A stretch of 64,000 nucleotides of DNA from positions 1,178,001 to 1,242,000 of the forward strand of contig NZ_CP049910.1 in assembly GCF_011305995.1 (NCBI RefSeq), read 5' to 3'. The translations under genes and the position numbers were made by a program. The notes under the pieces were generated by a model. That model made no database searches, was not told where the DNA came from, and worked only from the letters and a program-made list of their open reading frames with translations. Position 1 is the stretch's first letter. Each line of letters opens with the position of its first letter. This document shows, one piece after another, positions 18,126 through 26,800 of this stretch. The stretch comes from Diaphorobacter sp. HDW4A (GTDB taxonomy: Bacteria; Pseudomonadota; Gammaproteobacteria; Burkholderiales; Burkholderiaceae_C).

Positions 18126-18519
18126 TGCCCTGGAAGATGTTCGGGTGGATCTGCCTTAAGTGTAAGCGCTGCTCCTCTAGATCGTGTCAGTTATACGTCT
18201 CCACGAGAAGCACCCCCAAAGTTAACGCGGGATCGGCATACGCAGCAATGCTTGACATGGCACTATCAAAGAACGATATCACCAGCTACCAAAGCCACTG
18301 GAAAACACCTGCAGCAGACCGTTATTGACCGAAGCAGTCGCTCTGCGTCGATACGGTGACCGGCAGCTCTCAGCCTTTGGTGAATGGTCGCACTCAGATG
18401 CGTACTTCTTGGAGGTGTTTGTGAATTTCTGTCCGTGTCACTGAATCGAGACAGTCACTTCCGGCCAAATTCAGTCGTACCGCTGAGTGTCGGCAATAAA
18501 AAAGTGAAGAAAGCCCCAC
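18126..18519. other. Intergenic, no gene recognised
   Basis: A 394-bp gap between the convergent-side DUF4279-like gene and the XRE-ImmA gene. A plus-strand reading frame of ~67 codons occurs (18125-18328) but has neither homology nor a ribosome site that I can see. The promoter of the XRE-ImmA gene must be within its right-hand part. Confidence 0.4.
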
Positions 18520-19017
18520 CTAAACACATGTGAAGTTAAACGCTACTCCGATTTCCAACTCCCGCAATAAGCGTAAAGACTCGGATTTCACCGACAAGAA
18601 CGGATACGGACTTTCAGAAAAGCACCCCAGAACGACGTGAGCACTTGTAGTTTGCGAGATGAGCTCGCGAAAGTACTCTTTATGCGGAGCGATGGCATTC
18701 CAAAGCCAATCGAGATGCATATCGATATCAGCCTCGCCGTCTAGTGGCGACGCCAATATCCATATGTCCTCTAACCAAGGGGTTTTGCCGAAACGTCGTT
18801 CGCCCTTGCGATAAGCCTGCGTGGGACTCAGCCCAGTGATTTGCGCAATGCTGTCGTGATAGTGACCACCCCCCGCAATCCGCAAGGCAGCATCAAAGCG
18901 GTAGAGTCTAGGTGTCCCTTCAAAAGCAGGGTTTCGAACCATCTTCTCTCTGCGGCGGACGTAACGCTTGATACGACGTCGGACGGTGGCGGAGATACTG
19001 GCCATCAGCTTTCCCAA
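18520..19017 (-). CDS. DUF4279 domain-containing protein
   Basis: 165 residues. The pattern RFDAALRIAG...ITGLSPTQAYRKGE...W.LASPLDGEADIDMHLDWLW matches the DUF4279 family: a beta strand with R-x-H/A, then LGL-x-PT-x-x-x-KG, then a tryptophan strand and an acidic helix. Members are often found in polymorphic-toxin immunity loci, but no toxin gene is beside this one. It starts at the ATG at 19017, or at MASISATV four codons later. Its function is unknown. Confidence 0.65.
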   Translation of the reverse strand: MGKLMASISATVRRRIKRYVRRREKMVRNPAFEGTPRLYRFDAALRIAGGGHYHDSIAQITGLSPTQAYRKGERRFGKTPWLEDIWILASPLDGEADIDMHLDWLWNAIAPHKEYFRELISQTTSAHVVLGCFSESPYPFLSVKSESLRLLRELEIGVAFNFTCV

Positions 19018-19544
19018 TTTGGTCTAAGTTCGTGAATCAACAATTCTGACAGACCTGCATTTTTCGTAACATGTCTTTTCTAAGGGAAAAGGAAGCCTGC
19101 TACCAAAATTGTGGACACCAAGCATGGAGTTTGACAGATTTATCAAGTACTGAATCACGCCCCCATCCGCTGGGTTGCAGCTTATTCGGGTATCGGCCAA
19201 CACCAGTCGTTGAATGCAGCCTGTTCTGAACGGCTACTTCACCTTCGGAACTGGCGACTCGATTGCGCGGCTCTCTCCGCACAGCTTGAGCGACCGCTTC
19301 TGTGCGCAGCTATAGACTCATATCGACCCACCCTTCCCGGCAGGCTCTGAAAGCACAATTTAGCACTCGTATCATTTTGTATATTTCAATTATCTTTGGT
19401 TTTTGCATTAATTGAAATAAAACCATTGCGGACCAGTAATCGCTCATAGGAAAACATGCTTCCCAAAAACAACAAACTACAGTAATAATTGTGCTGCACT
19501 AGGGTGACTTCCAATGGAAAGCTCAATCGAGGAGAGGCAGTTCT
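19018..19544. other. Long AT-rich leader of the XrtH-type protein gene
   Basis: About 530 bp without a gene. The part from 19,360 to 19,500 is AT-rich (TATTTCAATTATC, AATTGAAATAAAACC) and probably holds the promoter for the following gene; GAGGAGAGGCAG (19,530-19,541) is its ribosome site. The left half shows nothing recognisable. Confidence 0.4.
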
Positions 19545-20921
19545 ATGAAAAAATTTAAATCATATTTTTGTATGTTGCGACTACGCATTCTTCTGGGTAT
19601 GTTTTTGGCTCTTGGGGGAGTGATAAACGCGCAGGCACAGGGTTTAATTCCAGTGGTGTGCCCCACTGGCTTTGTCTTCATGACTACAACAAACACCTGC
19701 GAACTGGTGTCTGACAAGTCATATCTGAGCACCACTCCAGATGCAGGGAGTGCGCCTTCAGGTGTACCCTCGACCTTGATCGCCAACGTGCTAGCCAATG
19801 ACACAGTGTTTTGGAGTATTGACGACACGTCTGAGCCGGATAAAGTCGAAGCAGCAAACATCAACTATTTTCAGCTAGCGGTAGTAACCCCGGCCTCCAA
19901 TGCGGGAGTTAAGCTGAAACCTTCAACGGGCGCAGTGACAGCAACAGCTTCGGTGCCGCCAGGATCATATTCCATCGTATACAAGGCGTGCTTCCCTGGT
20001 GGATTTCAATTCGATCCCATTGCATTCGAAATGACCCCGGATATGCTGTCTGAAAAATGCTCAGAGCCGACTACCGTGACGATAACGATCACGGATCAGG
20101 TCGCAGGCACCTGCGACATTTCGCTGAGCTATATGCCCGCTGGGGGGACTCCGATGGCGGTTCCGACCTTGGGAACTTTTGCAGTGGGCGTGTTGGCTGC
20201 GCTCATAGCGGTGCTCGCCTGGCGCAGTCGCCATCACGGAGATAAGCACCGTATGATGGCCGTCGCAGCAATGGCTGCGGCTGTCAGCTTGTTTTCCATG
20301 GGGGGTAGCTCGTGGATCGAATCGGTGCGCGCAGCAGGACCCTATGAATTTGTTAATCCTGCGGGTGGAATGCTTGCAGATGGTGGAGTGGCCTATTCGG
20401 ATCCTGCACCGCTGCTGACTGTCACCAATACCAGTGGCAAACGCATGCGCATTACCGCCAACGGAAATCCAGCAGAGACGGGAACTTGCATTGTTAATCA
20501 AGAACTGGCATCGGGAGCCAGTTGCACAACGCAAGCCTATTCATGCACGCCGCCCGTCCAGCCTGTGGCAATCAGCAACACCAGCGCACCTGCTATCGGC
20601 TGCACAGCCGAGCCCGTGCTGGCAACCTATACCAACCGTTTGAACACCCCGATTTATGGGGAGTTCTATGTACATGCACCGTTGCTAACCACAGAACCTG
20701 ATTTTGACGAGCCTGGCGTCACGACCAGTATCAGCTATACCCGTAATGCGACCGATGCAGCCTACGATGACAGCGACTTCCTGACGAATGGTGAGGCGTT
20801 GAAGTCGGGCGTAGCTACCGTCACCTCCACCGCACCAGAGGGCTATGTCTTTGCACCAGGCAACACGAGCACCATGACCTGGACCTTCCCTTATAGCTGC
20901 TCGACGTCTTCGGCAGGGTGA
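19545..20921 (+). CDS. Midcut-by-XrtH-type surface protein
   Basis: 458 residues. After a signal peptide (to about residue 32, AQAQG) there is a ~170-residue secreted domain with four cysteines. Then comes an internal tripartite sorting signal: VPTLG (206-210), a hydrophobic stretch (211-226, VGVLAALIAVLAW) and a basic cluster (RSRHHGDKH). This is the IPTL-type signal cut by exosortase H, but placed in the middle. A second hydrophobic segment (237-253) and a second secreted-type domain (residues 260-458, cysteine-containing) follow. The layout matches the midcut-by-XrtH family, in which one precursor yields two exported halves. No exosortase gene is in the window. Confidence 0.8.
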   Translation: MKKFKSYFCMLRLRILLGMFLALGGVINAQAQGLIPVVCPTGFVFMTTTNTCELVSDKSYLSTTPDAGSAPSGVPSTLIANVLANDTVFWSIDDTSEPDKVEAANINYFQLAVVTPASNAGVKLKPSTGAVTATASVPPGSYSIVYKACFPGGFQFDPIAFEMTPDMLSEKCSEPTTVTITITDQVAGTCDISLSYMPAGGTPMAVPTLGTFAVGVLAALIAVLAWRSRHHGDKHRMMAVAAMAAAVSLFSMGGSSWIESVRAAGPYEFVNPAGGMLADGGVAYSDPAPLLTVTNTSGKRMRITANGNPAETGTCIVNQELASGASCTTQAYSCTPPVQPVAISNTSAPAIGCTAEPVLATYTNRLNTPIYGEFYVHAPLLTTEPDFDEPGVTTSISYTRNATDAAYDDSDFLTNGEALKSGVATVTSTAPEGYVFAPGNTSTMTWTFPYSCSTSSAG

Positions 20922-21170
20922 CAGTTGCAAACCTTGTATGCTTGATCAGCCGCACCACGCAGATGATCAAGCTCCTCATTTTTGGTGACTTGTCTTCAGC
21001 ACGGGCCTCTCTCGCAGAGTTTACCTATCCTACTTCCGCGCGCCTTTGTAGTGGCAGATTGATGCGGATCGCACCCTACACACCGGCGGTGATCTTCGTG
21101 CGCGGTTGGGTTGTCCGTAAACTGCCAAGAGCGAGGTGCAGCGGCGCCAGCTTGGAAGGCTGCTTTGGGT

Positions 21171-21312
21171 CGAGGCTATGTGAAAACGCAAAAAGGTCAC
21201 ATTTTCGGGAGTAGCAAAACCATTCCCGACAGCGTGATCGTCGATCTCAGATCGATCTGAGAGGTCGAGTTTTCAACCTGACCGCACACGATAGTGTTTT
21301 CACACAGCCTCG
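21171..21312. mobile_element. 142-bp MITE-like element
   Basis: Terminal inverted repeats of 17 bp with one mismatch (CGAGGCTATGTGAAAAC at 21171-21187; mirror at 21296-21312) enclose 108 bp without coding capacity. A perfect 18-bp palindrome, TCTCAGATCGATCTGAGA, is at 21245-21262. The terminal 16 bases equal the right end of the IS1182-family element at 33301-33316, so that element or a relative could mobilise it. Confidence 0.6.
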
Positions 21313-21555
21313 GTCGAGACCGTCAGTTCGAAGCTTCGAGCAGCCGACATTCGACTGTCTACGGACGGTGTAAACCGCTGGCTGCGAGACTAGATGACTG
21401 CTGCGCCCCCGAGAACGGTCATTGAAGCCCACGGCCGGTCGAATGAGTCGATGCCTGCTTCTTGCCACGCATCGTGGACTCAGATCCGGGACGCGAACGA
21501 CAGCAACCGCTGCAAAAGCGCAGTCAGCGTCAGCTTGGTGAAAGACAGTTCAGGT

Positions 21556-21583
21556 TCGTTCAGTGACAGCCGCATCTCGGCCA
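21556..21583. repeat. 28-bp repeat, copy 1
   Basis: Identical over 28 bases to 22917-22944 (core CAGTGACAGCCGCATCTCGG). Both copies lie in spacers of the cassette-like region, close to 3' ends of minus-strand genes. Confidence 0.6.
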
Positions 21584-21618
21584 GAAGCAGCCGGTCGCAT
21601 CATTGACCAAGAGCCGTC

Positions 21619-21675
21619 ATTCAACGCAATTGTTAACCGGCGATCAAGCCGTCCGGGTTGAATGCAATGTTAGGC
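21619..21675 (-). repeat. attC-like site 2
   Basis: On the minus strand it begins with GCCTAAC, which overlaps the stop codon of the 21670-22107 gene, continues with ATTCAACCCGG-spacer-CCGGTTAAC and ends with GTTGAAT, which fits GTTRRRY. This is the R''-L''-L'-R' order of integron attC sites; the R' half is not fully complementary to R'', so it is a degenerate site. Confidence 0.6.
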
Positions 21676-22107
21676 ATGCCGCTTAATGTGATAAGAAATA
21701 AAACTCTCTGTATCTTCTCGGCATATTTCATCGGTTCGTGGGTGACGCAAAACTCTTTGAAGTATTGCTACCCAATGATTTATTTTTGAGCGATCAGTTT
21801 CGCCGTTTGCTAGTCTGTGAACGATCCAGATGGTGAGCGCTGTAGGCTTGCGATTGATCGATTCTTCAAGGGCAGGAATAAAATCAATATCTTCCTCAAT
21901 AAAATGCAAAAATGGATTGTCATCGAGAACGTATGGGTGATTTTCTTCAGCCCAGCGAAAAATTATTGGTATAAGTTGGCGGGGTCGTTCTAGTATTCGT
22001 ATTTTCTCTACTACATTACCTAGGTCAGCTAAAACTTCGTCTCCATTAGCGAACAATATTTCTTCAGCGATGAGTTGTTTGACGTGCACCGTAGTTTCCA
22101 TGTTCAT
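21670..22107 (-). CDS. Integron-cassette-type hypothetical protein
   Basis: 145 residues, no family recognised. It is mostly alpha-helical, acidic in the middle (LHFIEEDIDFIPALEESINR), without signal peptide or membrane segment, so probably cytoplasmic. The position is telling: its ATG lies two bases after attC-like site 1 and its stop codon is inside attC-like site 2, which is exactly how a promoterless gene cassette is built. Base composition is more AT-rich than the flanking DNA. Cassette products are often small enzymes, toxins or immunity proteins, but nothing here allows a choice. Confidence 0.7.
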   Translation of the reverse strand: MNMETTVHVKQLIAEEILFANGDEVLADLGNVVEKIRILERPRQLIPIIFRWAEENHPYVLDDNPFLHFIEEDIDFIPALEESINRKPTALTIWIVHRLANGETDRSKINHWVAILQRVLRHPRTDEICREDTESFISYHIKRHA

Positions 22108-22108
22108 A

Positions 22109-22168
22109 GCCTAATGATAAAGGTAAGCGGCCCGCCGAAAGCGGGTCGGCTTGACCGCCGGGTTAGAC
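22109..22168 (-). repeat. attC recombination site 1
   Basis: 60 bp read on the minus strand: GTCTAAC (R''), GGTCAAGCCGA, CCCGCTTTCGGCGGG hairpin core, GCCGCTTACC, then ATTAGGC (R', consensus GTTRRRY with the first base changed). The TCAAGCCGA...GCGGCTTA arrangement is that of classic cassette attC sites. It separates two minus-strand genes. Confidence 0.8.
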
Positions 22169-22244
22169 TCACTATTGGGGGAGCAAGAAATTTGACTCAA
22201 AAGAAGCACCATGCAAACAAGAACGGTTAACGCGCAGTGCTCGG

Positions 22245-22769
22245 TTAGCGCTCTTCGGCATCAATTGCTGCCTGCATGAATTCGGCGTTTTCTTGTGTCG
22301 CACTAAAAGCGTCAGCGACTATATAACCGCCAGGTGGCGGTTGAATTAGCGGGTTAATAATCATGTTCTTTTGGCTCCATGCTTTAACACGTAAACCATA
22401 CAAAGCGGCGCAGAGTTCTTTGCGCGCTTGATGGTAACTAATTTCATGCGAGGAACTATGAAAATCAATGCATCTGTTTTTTGGATAAAGGCGCCATACA
22501 TATGCGGGCACGCTTTCTTGAACCCATATATCGAGAAGAGCAGCCTCTGGACAAGGTGAATAGTCTGGGCCTCTACAATACATATGACTCTCACCTTTCA
22601 AACTCCAACATTGAACTGAAAATCGCGAAAACCCCTCGGTAGGGGAGAAATACAACGCAAGGCGAGATGGGATTGACTGGTCTCCAGACTGATAGTCACA
22701 CTCGCAGGATGCGAGAATGTAGAAGTGTCCATCGTCTTCGCCTATGTTGTGAAAATTGAGAGTTTTCAT
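22245..22769 (-). CDS. Integron-cassette-type hypothetical protein
   Basis: 174 residues, no recognised family. It contains several aromatic-rich strands (SRFSVQCWSLKGESHMYC, YVWRLYPKNRCIDFHSSS) and no signal peptide or membrane helix; it could be an immunity-type protein, but this is a guess. The stop codon region reads GCGCTAACC on the coding strand, close to an attC R'' box, and attC site 1 lies about 80 bp downstream. It is AT-rich relative to the neighbours. Start MKTLNFHNIGEDDGHF at 22769. Confidence 0.65.
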   Translation of the reverse strand: MKTLNFHNIGEDDGHFYILASCECDYQSGDQSIPSRLALYFSPTEGFSRFSVQCWSLKGESHMYCRGPDYSPCPEAALLDIWVQESVPAYVWRLYPKNRCIDFHSSSHEISYHQARKELCAALYGLRVKAWSQKNMIINPLIQPPPGGYIVADAFSATQENAEFMQAAIDAEER

Positions 22770-22916
22770 GCGCTCTAATGTTAATGTATCCCGCAGAACC
22801 TACTGGACAAACTCGACGATGCGGAACGTTCTGCATGTGCCGCACACTAGCGATATTGGAGAATGACAGCCCGCTTTGTGGTTGACGGATGAATGTCTCT
22901 TGTGGGTCGTTCAGTG

Positions 22917-22944
22917 ACAGCCGCATCTCGGCCAAGAGCAGACA
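22917..22944. repeat. 28-bp repeat, copy 2
   Basis: Exact match to 21556-21583. It lies in the 240-bp spacer between two cassette-like genes. Confidence 0.6.
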
Positions 22945-23010
22945 GTGACCACAGAGAAAGCGGTCAATGCGGTTGAATACACGGACTGACTGCACATGCC
23001 GTCTGAAGGG

Positions 23011-23436
23011 TTAGACACTTTGACGCCCCATCCAGAATGACTTGTCGCGGCCGAGCGCTGCAAGCAGCCAAATCACACTCCCAGTGTCGGCGAGAAGTAG
23101 AAGTAAGCAGAGAGCAGCTACCCATAGCTTTCCCCACGCGACTACAACTGCAATTGCAGTAAGGACTGATCCAATCAAGGGAATGCCAGAAGCATGCTTG
23201 TAGTCTGCTAGGGAGCCGCCGTGACGCTTCGCATACAGAGCCGGGCGTAAAAACGAAAGGTGGAAATTAATGGCGGCTATCGTTGATGCCAAAGTGATGA
23301 GCACCCATGCTGCGACAGGAGCCGGAGTGTTATTGGGGGCAATCAGTGCAGAGCATGTCGAAACAGCCGCAAGCACCAGTGGTGAGGCGACCAATACAAC
23401 AAAGACTAAGTTTTTGGCTAGAAGCTTTGCGCGCAT
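23011..23436 (-). CDS. Small membrane protein, cassette-type
   Basis: 141 residues with four hydrophobic segments (LVFVVLVASPLVLAAV; VAAWVLITLASTIAAI; LIGSVLTAIAVVVAW; WVAALCLLLLLADTGSVIWLL), so an inner-membrane protein. No family is recognised. On its coding strand the stop codon lies in GTCTAAC, a perfect attC R'' box, but no matching R' half is clear downstream. It therefore looks like a third member of the cassette series with a decayed attC site. Confidence 0.65.
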   Translation of the reverse strand: MRAKLLAKNLVFVVLVASPLVLAAVSTCSALIAPNNTPAPVAAWVLITLASTIAAINFHLSFLRPALYAKRHGGSLADYKHASGIPLIGSVLTAIAVVVAWGKLWVAALCLLLLLADTGSVIWLLAALGRDKSFWMGRQSV

Positions 23437-23647
23437 AGAGCTGGTGTTGCGACCTAGCGTAGTAAGGCAAGCACTATACCTTGCGCACCAAGCAGGCCTA
23501 CAGATGAGAGAAGTCGGTACGTCAATGTCGGTTTATCCCTCTATCCGATTGACCGTGATGGGTCGCGGCCTGCCAGCCGTTCTCGACCAAGAACAGACAT
23601 TCCCGAACCTGTCAAAATAAGACCAACATTGCCAAATGCAGACCAGC

Positions 23648-23947
23648 ATGACCAAGATTTTTCTGTATGGCGCTGAGGCCACGTATGCGGGACACTGCGA
23701 CTTCGAGTGGCATGCGCCTGCGCTGGGTGACAGACACAAAGTTATCCTCTTCTTGGCGCAGGATGAGGAGACCTCGCAAGAAGACAAAGCAACATCAGAA
23801 CTCACCCGGTTTGGCTTTGTCGACCTTCAAATCAAGGCGGGTCGACCCATACAAGTTGAGTCGCTCAACGACCTACGCATGAATTCGTTTCGAACCCACT
23901 ATGCAGGTGCGCTTGCAGAGGGATGCTCGCTTGTTTGGTATCCGTAG
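23648..23947 (+). CDS. Hypothetical protein
   Basis: 99 residues from the ATG at 23648 (MTKIFLYGAEATYAG); the upstream ATG at 23636 adds four residues. It shows alternating beta-like segments and an acidic linker (QDEETSQEDKATSE). No known domain is recognised. It ends 13 bp before the left inverted repeat of the IS66 element. It could be another cassette gene in the opposite orientation. Confidence 0.5.
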   Translation: MTKIFLYGAEATYAGHCDFEWHAPALGDRHKVILFLAQDEETSQEDKATSELTRFGFVDLQIKAGRPIQVESLNDLRMNSFRTHYAGALAEGCSLVWYP

Positions 23948-24010
23948 TCGGCCAGAAGCGGTAAGCGCACGGTCATCCCACCCTTGAAGGGATTGGTCTA
24001 AGCGGCAACG

Positions 24011-24043
24011 ATGGTGTCCACCAAAGATTTAGGTGGACACCAT
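24011..24043. promoter_or_regulatory. Perfect 12-bp inverted repeat over the tnpA start
   Basis: ATGGTGTCCACC (24011-24022), a 9-nt loop and GGTGGACACCAT (24032-24043). The GTG/ATG starts of tnpA lie in the right arm, so an mRNA hairpin or bound protein would limit translation. The second IS66 copy has only a weak form of it. Confidence 0.55.
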
Positions 24044-24392
24044 GAATGAAGCCAAGAAGAAGACCCGCCGGCGGCACAGCGCCGAGCTCAAGCAGCAGAT
24101 CATTGCTCAGTGCGCCGAGCCGGGTGCATCGGTGGCCAGCATTGCCTTGTCGTACGGCATCAACGCCAACGTCGTTCACAAGTGGCGCCGCGAAGCGGGT
24201 GGCGCGCTGCCTGCACTCCAGGCCCCCGCATTCGTTCCAGTGCCGCTGCCGCCAGCGGCATGTTCACCAGGGCCTGCACTTGCACCAGACATCCGCATCG
24301 AGCTGCGCCGTGGCGCCACCACCGTCTCGGTGACCTGGCCATTGGATGCGGCCGACCAGTGCGCCGTGTGGATGCGAGAGCTGCTCAAGTGA
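24033..24392 (+). CDS. IS66-family TnpA-like protein
   Basis: 119 residues; helix-turn-helix of the transposase_8/IS66 Orf1 kind (SAELKQQIIAQCAEPGASVA, YGINANVVHKWRR) followed by a proline/alanine-rich linker and a short C-terminal beta region. Start either GTG 24033 or ATG 24042. The stop overlaps the tnpB start. Confidence 0.88.
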   Translation: MDTMNEAKKKTRRRHSAELKQQIIAQCAEPGASVASIALSYGINANVVHKWRREAGGALPALQAPAFVPVPLPPAACSPGPALAPDIRIELRRGATTVSVTWPLDAADQCAVWMRELLK

Positions 24393-24721
24393 TCCGGGTT
24401 GATGCGCTGTGGCTGGCCACTGAGCCGCTGGACATGAGATCGGGCACCGAGACGGCGCTGGCTCGCGTGGTGTCGGTCTTCGGCGCAGCGCGCCCGCACC
24501 ACGCCTACCTGTTCGCCAATCGACGCGCCAACCGCATGAAGGTGCTGGTGCACGACGGCATCGGTGTGTGGCTGGCAGCGCGTCGCCTCAACAGCGGCAA
24601 GTTCGTCTGGCCGCGTGATGCGGCAAGCACCGCCTCGCTCACCCGAGCCCAGTTCGATGCGCTGGTGCTGGGCCTGCCCTGGCAGCGCCTTGGCAACGGT
24701 GGTGTCATCACCGTGGTCTGA
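24389..24721 (+). CDS. tnpB: IS66 accessory protein TnpB
   Basis: 110 residues, GTG start at 24389 overlapping the tnpA stop (GTGA). The typical IS66 Orf2 sequence is present: LDMRSGTETALARVV, HHAYLFANRRANRMKVLVHDG, GKFVWPR, LVLGLPWQRL. It is required with TnpC for IS66 transposition. Confidence 0.92.
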   Translation: MIRVDALWLATEPLDMRSGTETALARVVSVFGAARPHHAYLFANRRANRMKVLVHDGIGVWLAARRLNSGKFVWPRDAASTASLTRAQFDALVLGLPWQRLGNGGVITVV

Positions 24722-24796
24722 CTCTGAAGCGCAGACCGGTGCTTGCCAATTGGGGCATGCGCCAATGGTGCGCGTGTGCCAGTGCTGGCACAGTGG

Positions 24797-26332
24797 ATGC
24801 CCATGGTGGTCGAGCCTCAATCCCTGCAGAGCCTGAGCGCAGAAGAGCTGCGTGAGCTGACCACGCGCCTCATGACGCAGCTGCGCCACCAGAGCGCGTT
24901 GCTGGACAAACTCACGCACGAGAACGCGCTCTTGAAGCGCATGAAGTTCGCAGCTCAATCCGAACGCTTCAACCCCGAACAGAAGAGCCTGCTCGAAGAC
25001 GAGATCGAGGCCGACCTGGCAGCCGTGGCCACCGAGATCGATGCGCTGCAAGAAGCGCAGGCGCCCGCCAAGGTTGAAGAGAAGAAGGTTCCCAAGCGCG
25101 CGCCGCTGCCAGCCAACCTGCCGCGGCGCGAGATCCGCCACGAGCCCGACTCGACCACCTGTGCCTGCGGTTGCCAGATGAAGCGCGTGGGCGAGGACGT
25201 GGCCGAGAAGCTGGACTATGTGCCTGGCGTCTTCAGCGTCGAGCGCCACATCCGGGGCAAGTGGGCTTGTGCGAAGTGCGAGACGCTCACCCAAGTCCCC
25301 GTCGATCCGCACATCATCGACAAGGGCATCCCCACCACCGGGCTGCTGGCGCAGGTGCTGGTGGCCAAGTACGCCGATCACCTTCCGCTGTACCGCCAGG
25401 AAGCGATCTTTGGTCGAGCTGGTCTCGCGATCCCGCGTTCCACGCTCGCTCAGTGGGTGGGCGCGTGTGGCGTGCAGTTGCAGCCACTTGTGGATGCCAT
25501 GAGAAACGAGCTGCTGCAGCACCGCGTGCTGCATGCCGATGAGACGCCGGTGTCCATGCTCAAGCCGGGCAACGGAAAGACGCACCGGGCCTACCTCTGG
25601 GCCTATGCCACGGGTGCCTTCGAGAACACCAAGGTGATCGTCTACGACTTCTGCGAATCACGCTCGGGCGAACATGCCCGGCGCTTCCTGGGCGACTGGA
25701 GAGGCAGCCTCACCTGTGACGACTTCAGCGGCTACAAAGCCTTGATCGCCAGCGGCGTGACCGAGGTCGGTTGCCTGGCGCACGCGCGGCGCAAGTTCTT
25801 CGATCTGCATGCAGCTAACCAGAGCCAGATCGCCGAGTTCGCGCTGCAGCAGTTCGGTCGGGTCTACGAAATCGAGCGCGAGGTCAAGGAGCTCAGCGCC
25901 GATCAGCGCCGGGCCATCCGGCAACAACAAACGAAGCCGCTGCTCGATGCCTTGCACCAGTGGATGCTGCTGCAACGCCAGAAGGTGCCCGAAGGTTCAG
26001 CGAGCGCCAAGGCGCTGGACTACAGCCTGCGGCGCTGGGTGGCGTTGACCCGGTTCGTCGACGATGGGCAACTGCCTTTGGACAACAACTGGATCGAGAA
26101 CCAGATCCGGCCCATTGCCATTGGTCGCAACAACTGGCTCTTCGCTGGCAGCCTGCGCGCGGGCCAACGCGCCGCCGCCGTCATGAGCTTGATCCAGTCA
26201 GCGCGCATGAACGGGCATGACCCCTACGCCTACCTGCGCGATGTGATGGCACGTCTGCCCATGCAGCGCGCCAGCCGCATCCATGATCTTTTGCCACATC
26301 GCTGGCAGTCCACCACTGCTTCAAATCTGTAG
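24797..26332 (+). CDS. tnpC: IS66-family transposase TnpC
   Basis: About 510 residues from the ATG at 24797; the frame opens at 24743. N-terminal coiled coil ([16 protein letters not shown]), zinc-finger-like CACGCQMK and CAKCE, then the DDE domain ([40 protein letters not shown]) and the IS66 C-terminal domain. The last seven residues (STTASNL) come from the mer-side DNA and differ from the second copy (HRWQPTDI). The catalytic part is complete. Confidence 0.9.
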   Translation: MPMVVEPQSLQSLSAEELRELTTRLMTQLRHQSALLDKLTHENALLKRMKFAAQSERFNPEQKSLLEDEIEADLAAVATEIDALQEAQAPAKVEEKKVPKRAPLPANLPRREIRHEPDSTTCACGCQMKRVGEDVAEKLDYVPGVFSVERHIRGKWACAKCETLTQVPVDPHIIDKGIPTTGLLAQVLVAKYADHLPLYRQEAIFGRAGLAIPRSTLAQWVGACGVQLQPLVDAMRNELLQHRVLHADETPVSMLKPGNGKTHRAYLWAYATGAFENTKVIVYDFCESRSGEHARRFLGDWRGSLTCDDFSGYKALIASGVTEVGCLAHARRKFFDLHAANQSQIAEFALQQFGRVYEIEREVKELSADQRRAIRQQQTKPLLDALHQWMLLQRQKVPEGSASAKALDYSLRRWVALTRFVDDGQLPLDNNWIENQIRPIAIGRNNWLFAGSLRAGQRAAAVMSLIQSARMNGHDPYAYLRDVMARLPMQRASRIHDLLPHRWQSTTASNL

Positions 26333-26758
26333 CGGAGGCGACTGCCTCTCCATTGCCGCAATCAGCGGGCAACGGACTTTGCCTCTCCCAGAACTGCAGA
26401 GATCGATCAGTTCAGAGAGTACGGCTTCCATTCGGTGCAGGTCTGCAAGCTTGAGTTGAACTTCGGCGAGCTTGGACTCTGCGTGTGTACGGGCTTGAGC
26501 GCAGCTCGCACCATCGTCGAGTTGCAGCAACTGCGCGGTCTCATCCAGGCTGAACCCCAGCCGCTTCGCAGTCTTGATGAAATGCAATCGCGATAGGTCA
26601 TTCTGGTCATATCGCCGAATGCTGCCCTGGGGCCGTTCTGGCTCGGGCATCAGCTCCTTGCGTTGGTAGAACCGTATGGTCTCTACATTGACACCGGCCG
26701 CCTTGGCCAGATCACCAATGGTCAAGCCGGGGTGGGCATGCGGAAGAGGAAGGCTCAT
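26321..26758 (-). CDS. merR: Mercury-responsive regulator MerR
   Basis: 145 residues. MerR HTH ([48 protein letters not shown]) and the three Hg-binding cysteines in the usual places ([27 protein letters not shown]). It binds the divergent promoter between merR and merT and activates the operon when Hg(II) binds. The final residues after CPLIAAM are read across the IS66 junction, so the native C-terminus may be altered. Confidence 0.93.
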   Translation of the reverse strand: MSLPLPHAHPGLTIGDLAKAAGVNVETIRFYQRKELMPEPERPQGSIRRYDQNDLSRLHFIKTAKRLGFSLDETAQLLQLDDGASCAQARTHAESKLAEVQLKLADLHRMEAVLSELIDLCSSGRGKVRCPLIAAMERQSPPLQI

Positions 26759-26800
26759 GGTGCTTGACTCCGTACCAATGTACGGGACTAAGCTTAAGCC
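26759..26800 (+). promoter_or_regulatory. Divergent mer operator/promoter
   Basis: The 42-bp merR-merT gap contains TTGACTCCGTACCAATGTACGGGACTAAG: a -35 TTGACT at 26764, a dyad (CCGTAC...GTACGG) in the spacer and a TAAGCT-like -10. The stretched spacer with MerR dyad is characteristic of mer promoters. Confidence 0.8.

Larger units (their letters stand above)
23961..26312 (+). mobile_element. IS66-family element, right end truncated
   Basis: The left inverted repeat starts GTAAGCGCACGGTCATCCC at 23961, which matches the mirror-image right end of the second IS66 copy (near 58,045). tnpA, tnpB and tnpC follow in order. After the tnpC codons for HRWQ the sequence differs from the second copy and runs into the 3' end of merR, so the right ~70 bp of the element are gone. 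Confidence 0.85.

Noticed and set aside
18125..18328. 67-codon plus-strand frame upstream of the XRE-ImmA gene
   Set aside because: No ribosome site or homology, and it starts within the overlap with the divergent gene start.
22770..23010. A third attC site between the 22,245 and 23,011 genes
   Set aside because: A GTCTAAC box is present at 23010-23016, but no fitting GTTRRRY half or complementary arms are found within 150 bp; only GCATGTGC/GCACATGC ~170 bp apart.
24176..25585. 469-codon minus-strand frame
   Set aside because: It is antisense to IS66 tnpA/B/C and arises from GC-rich codon bias; no family features.
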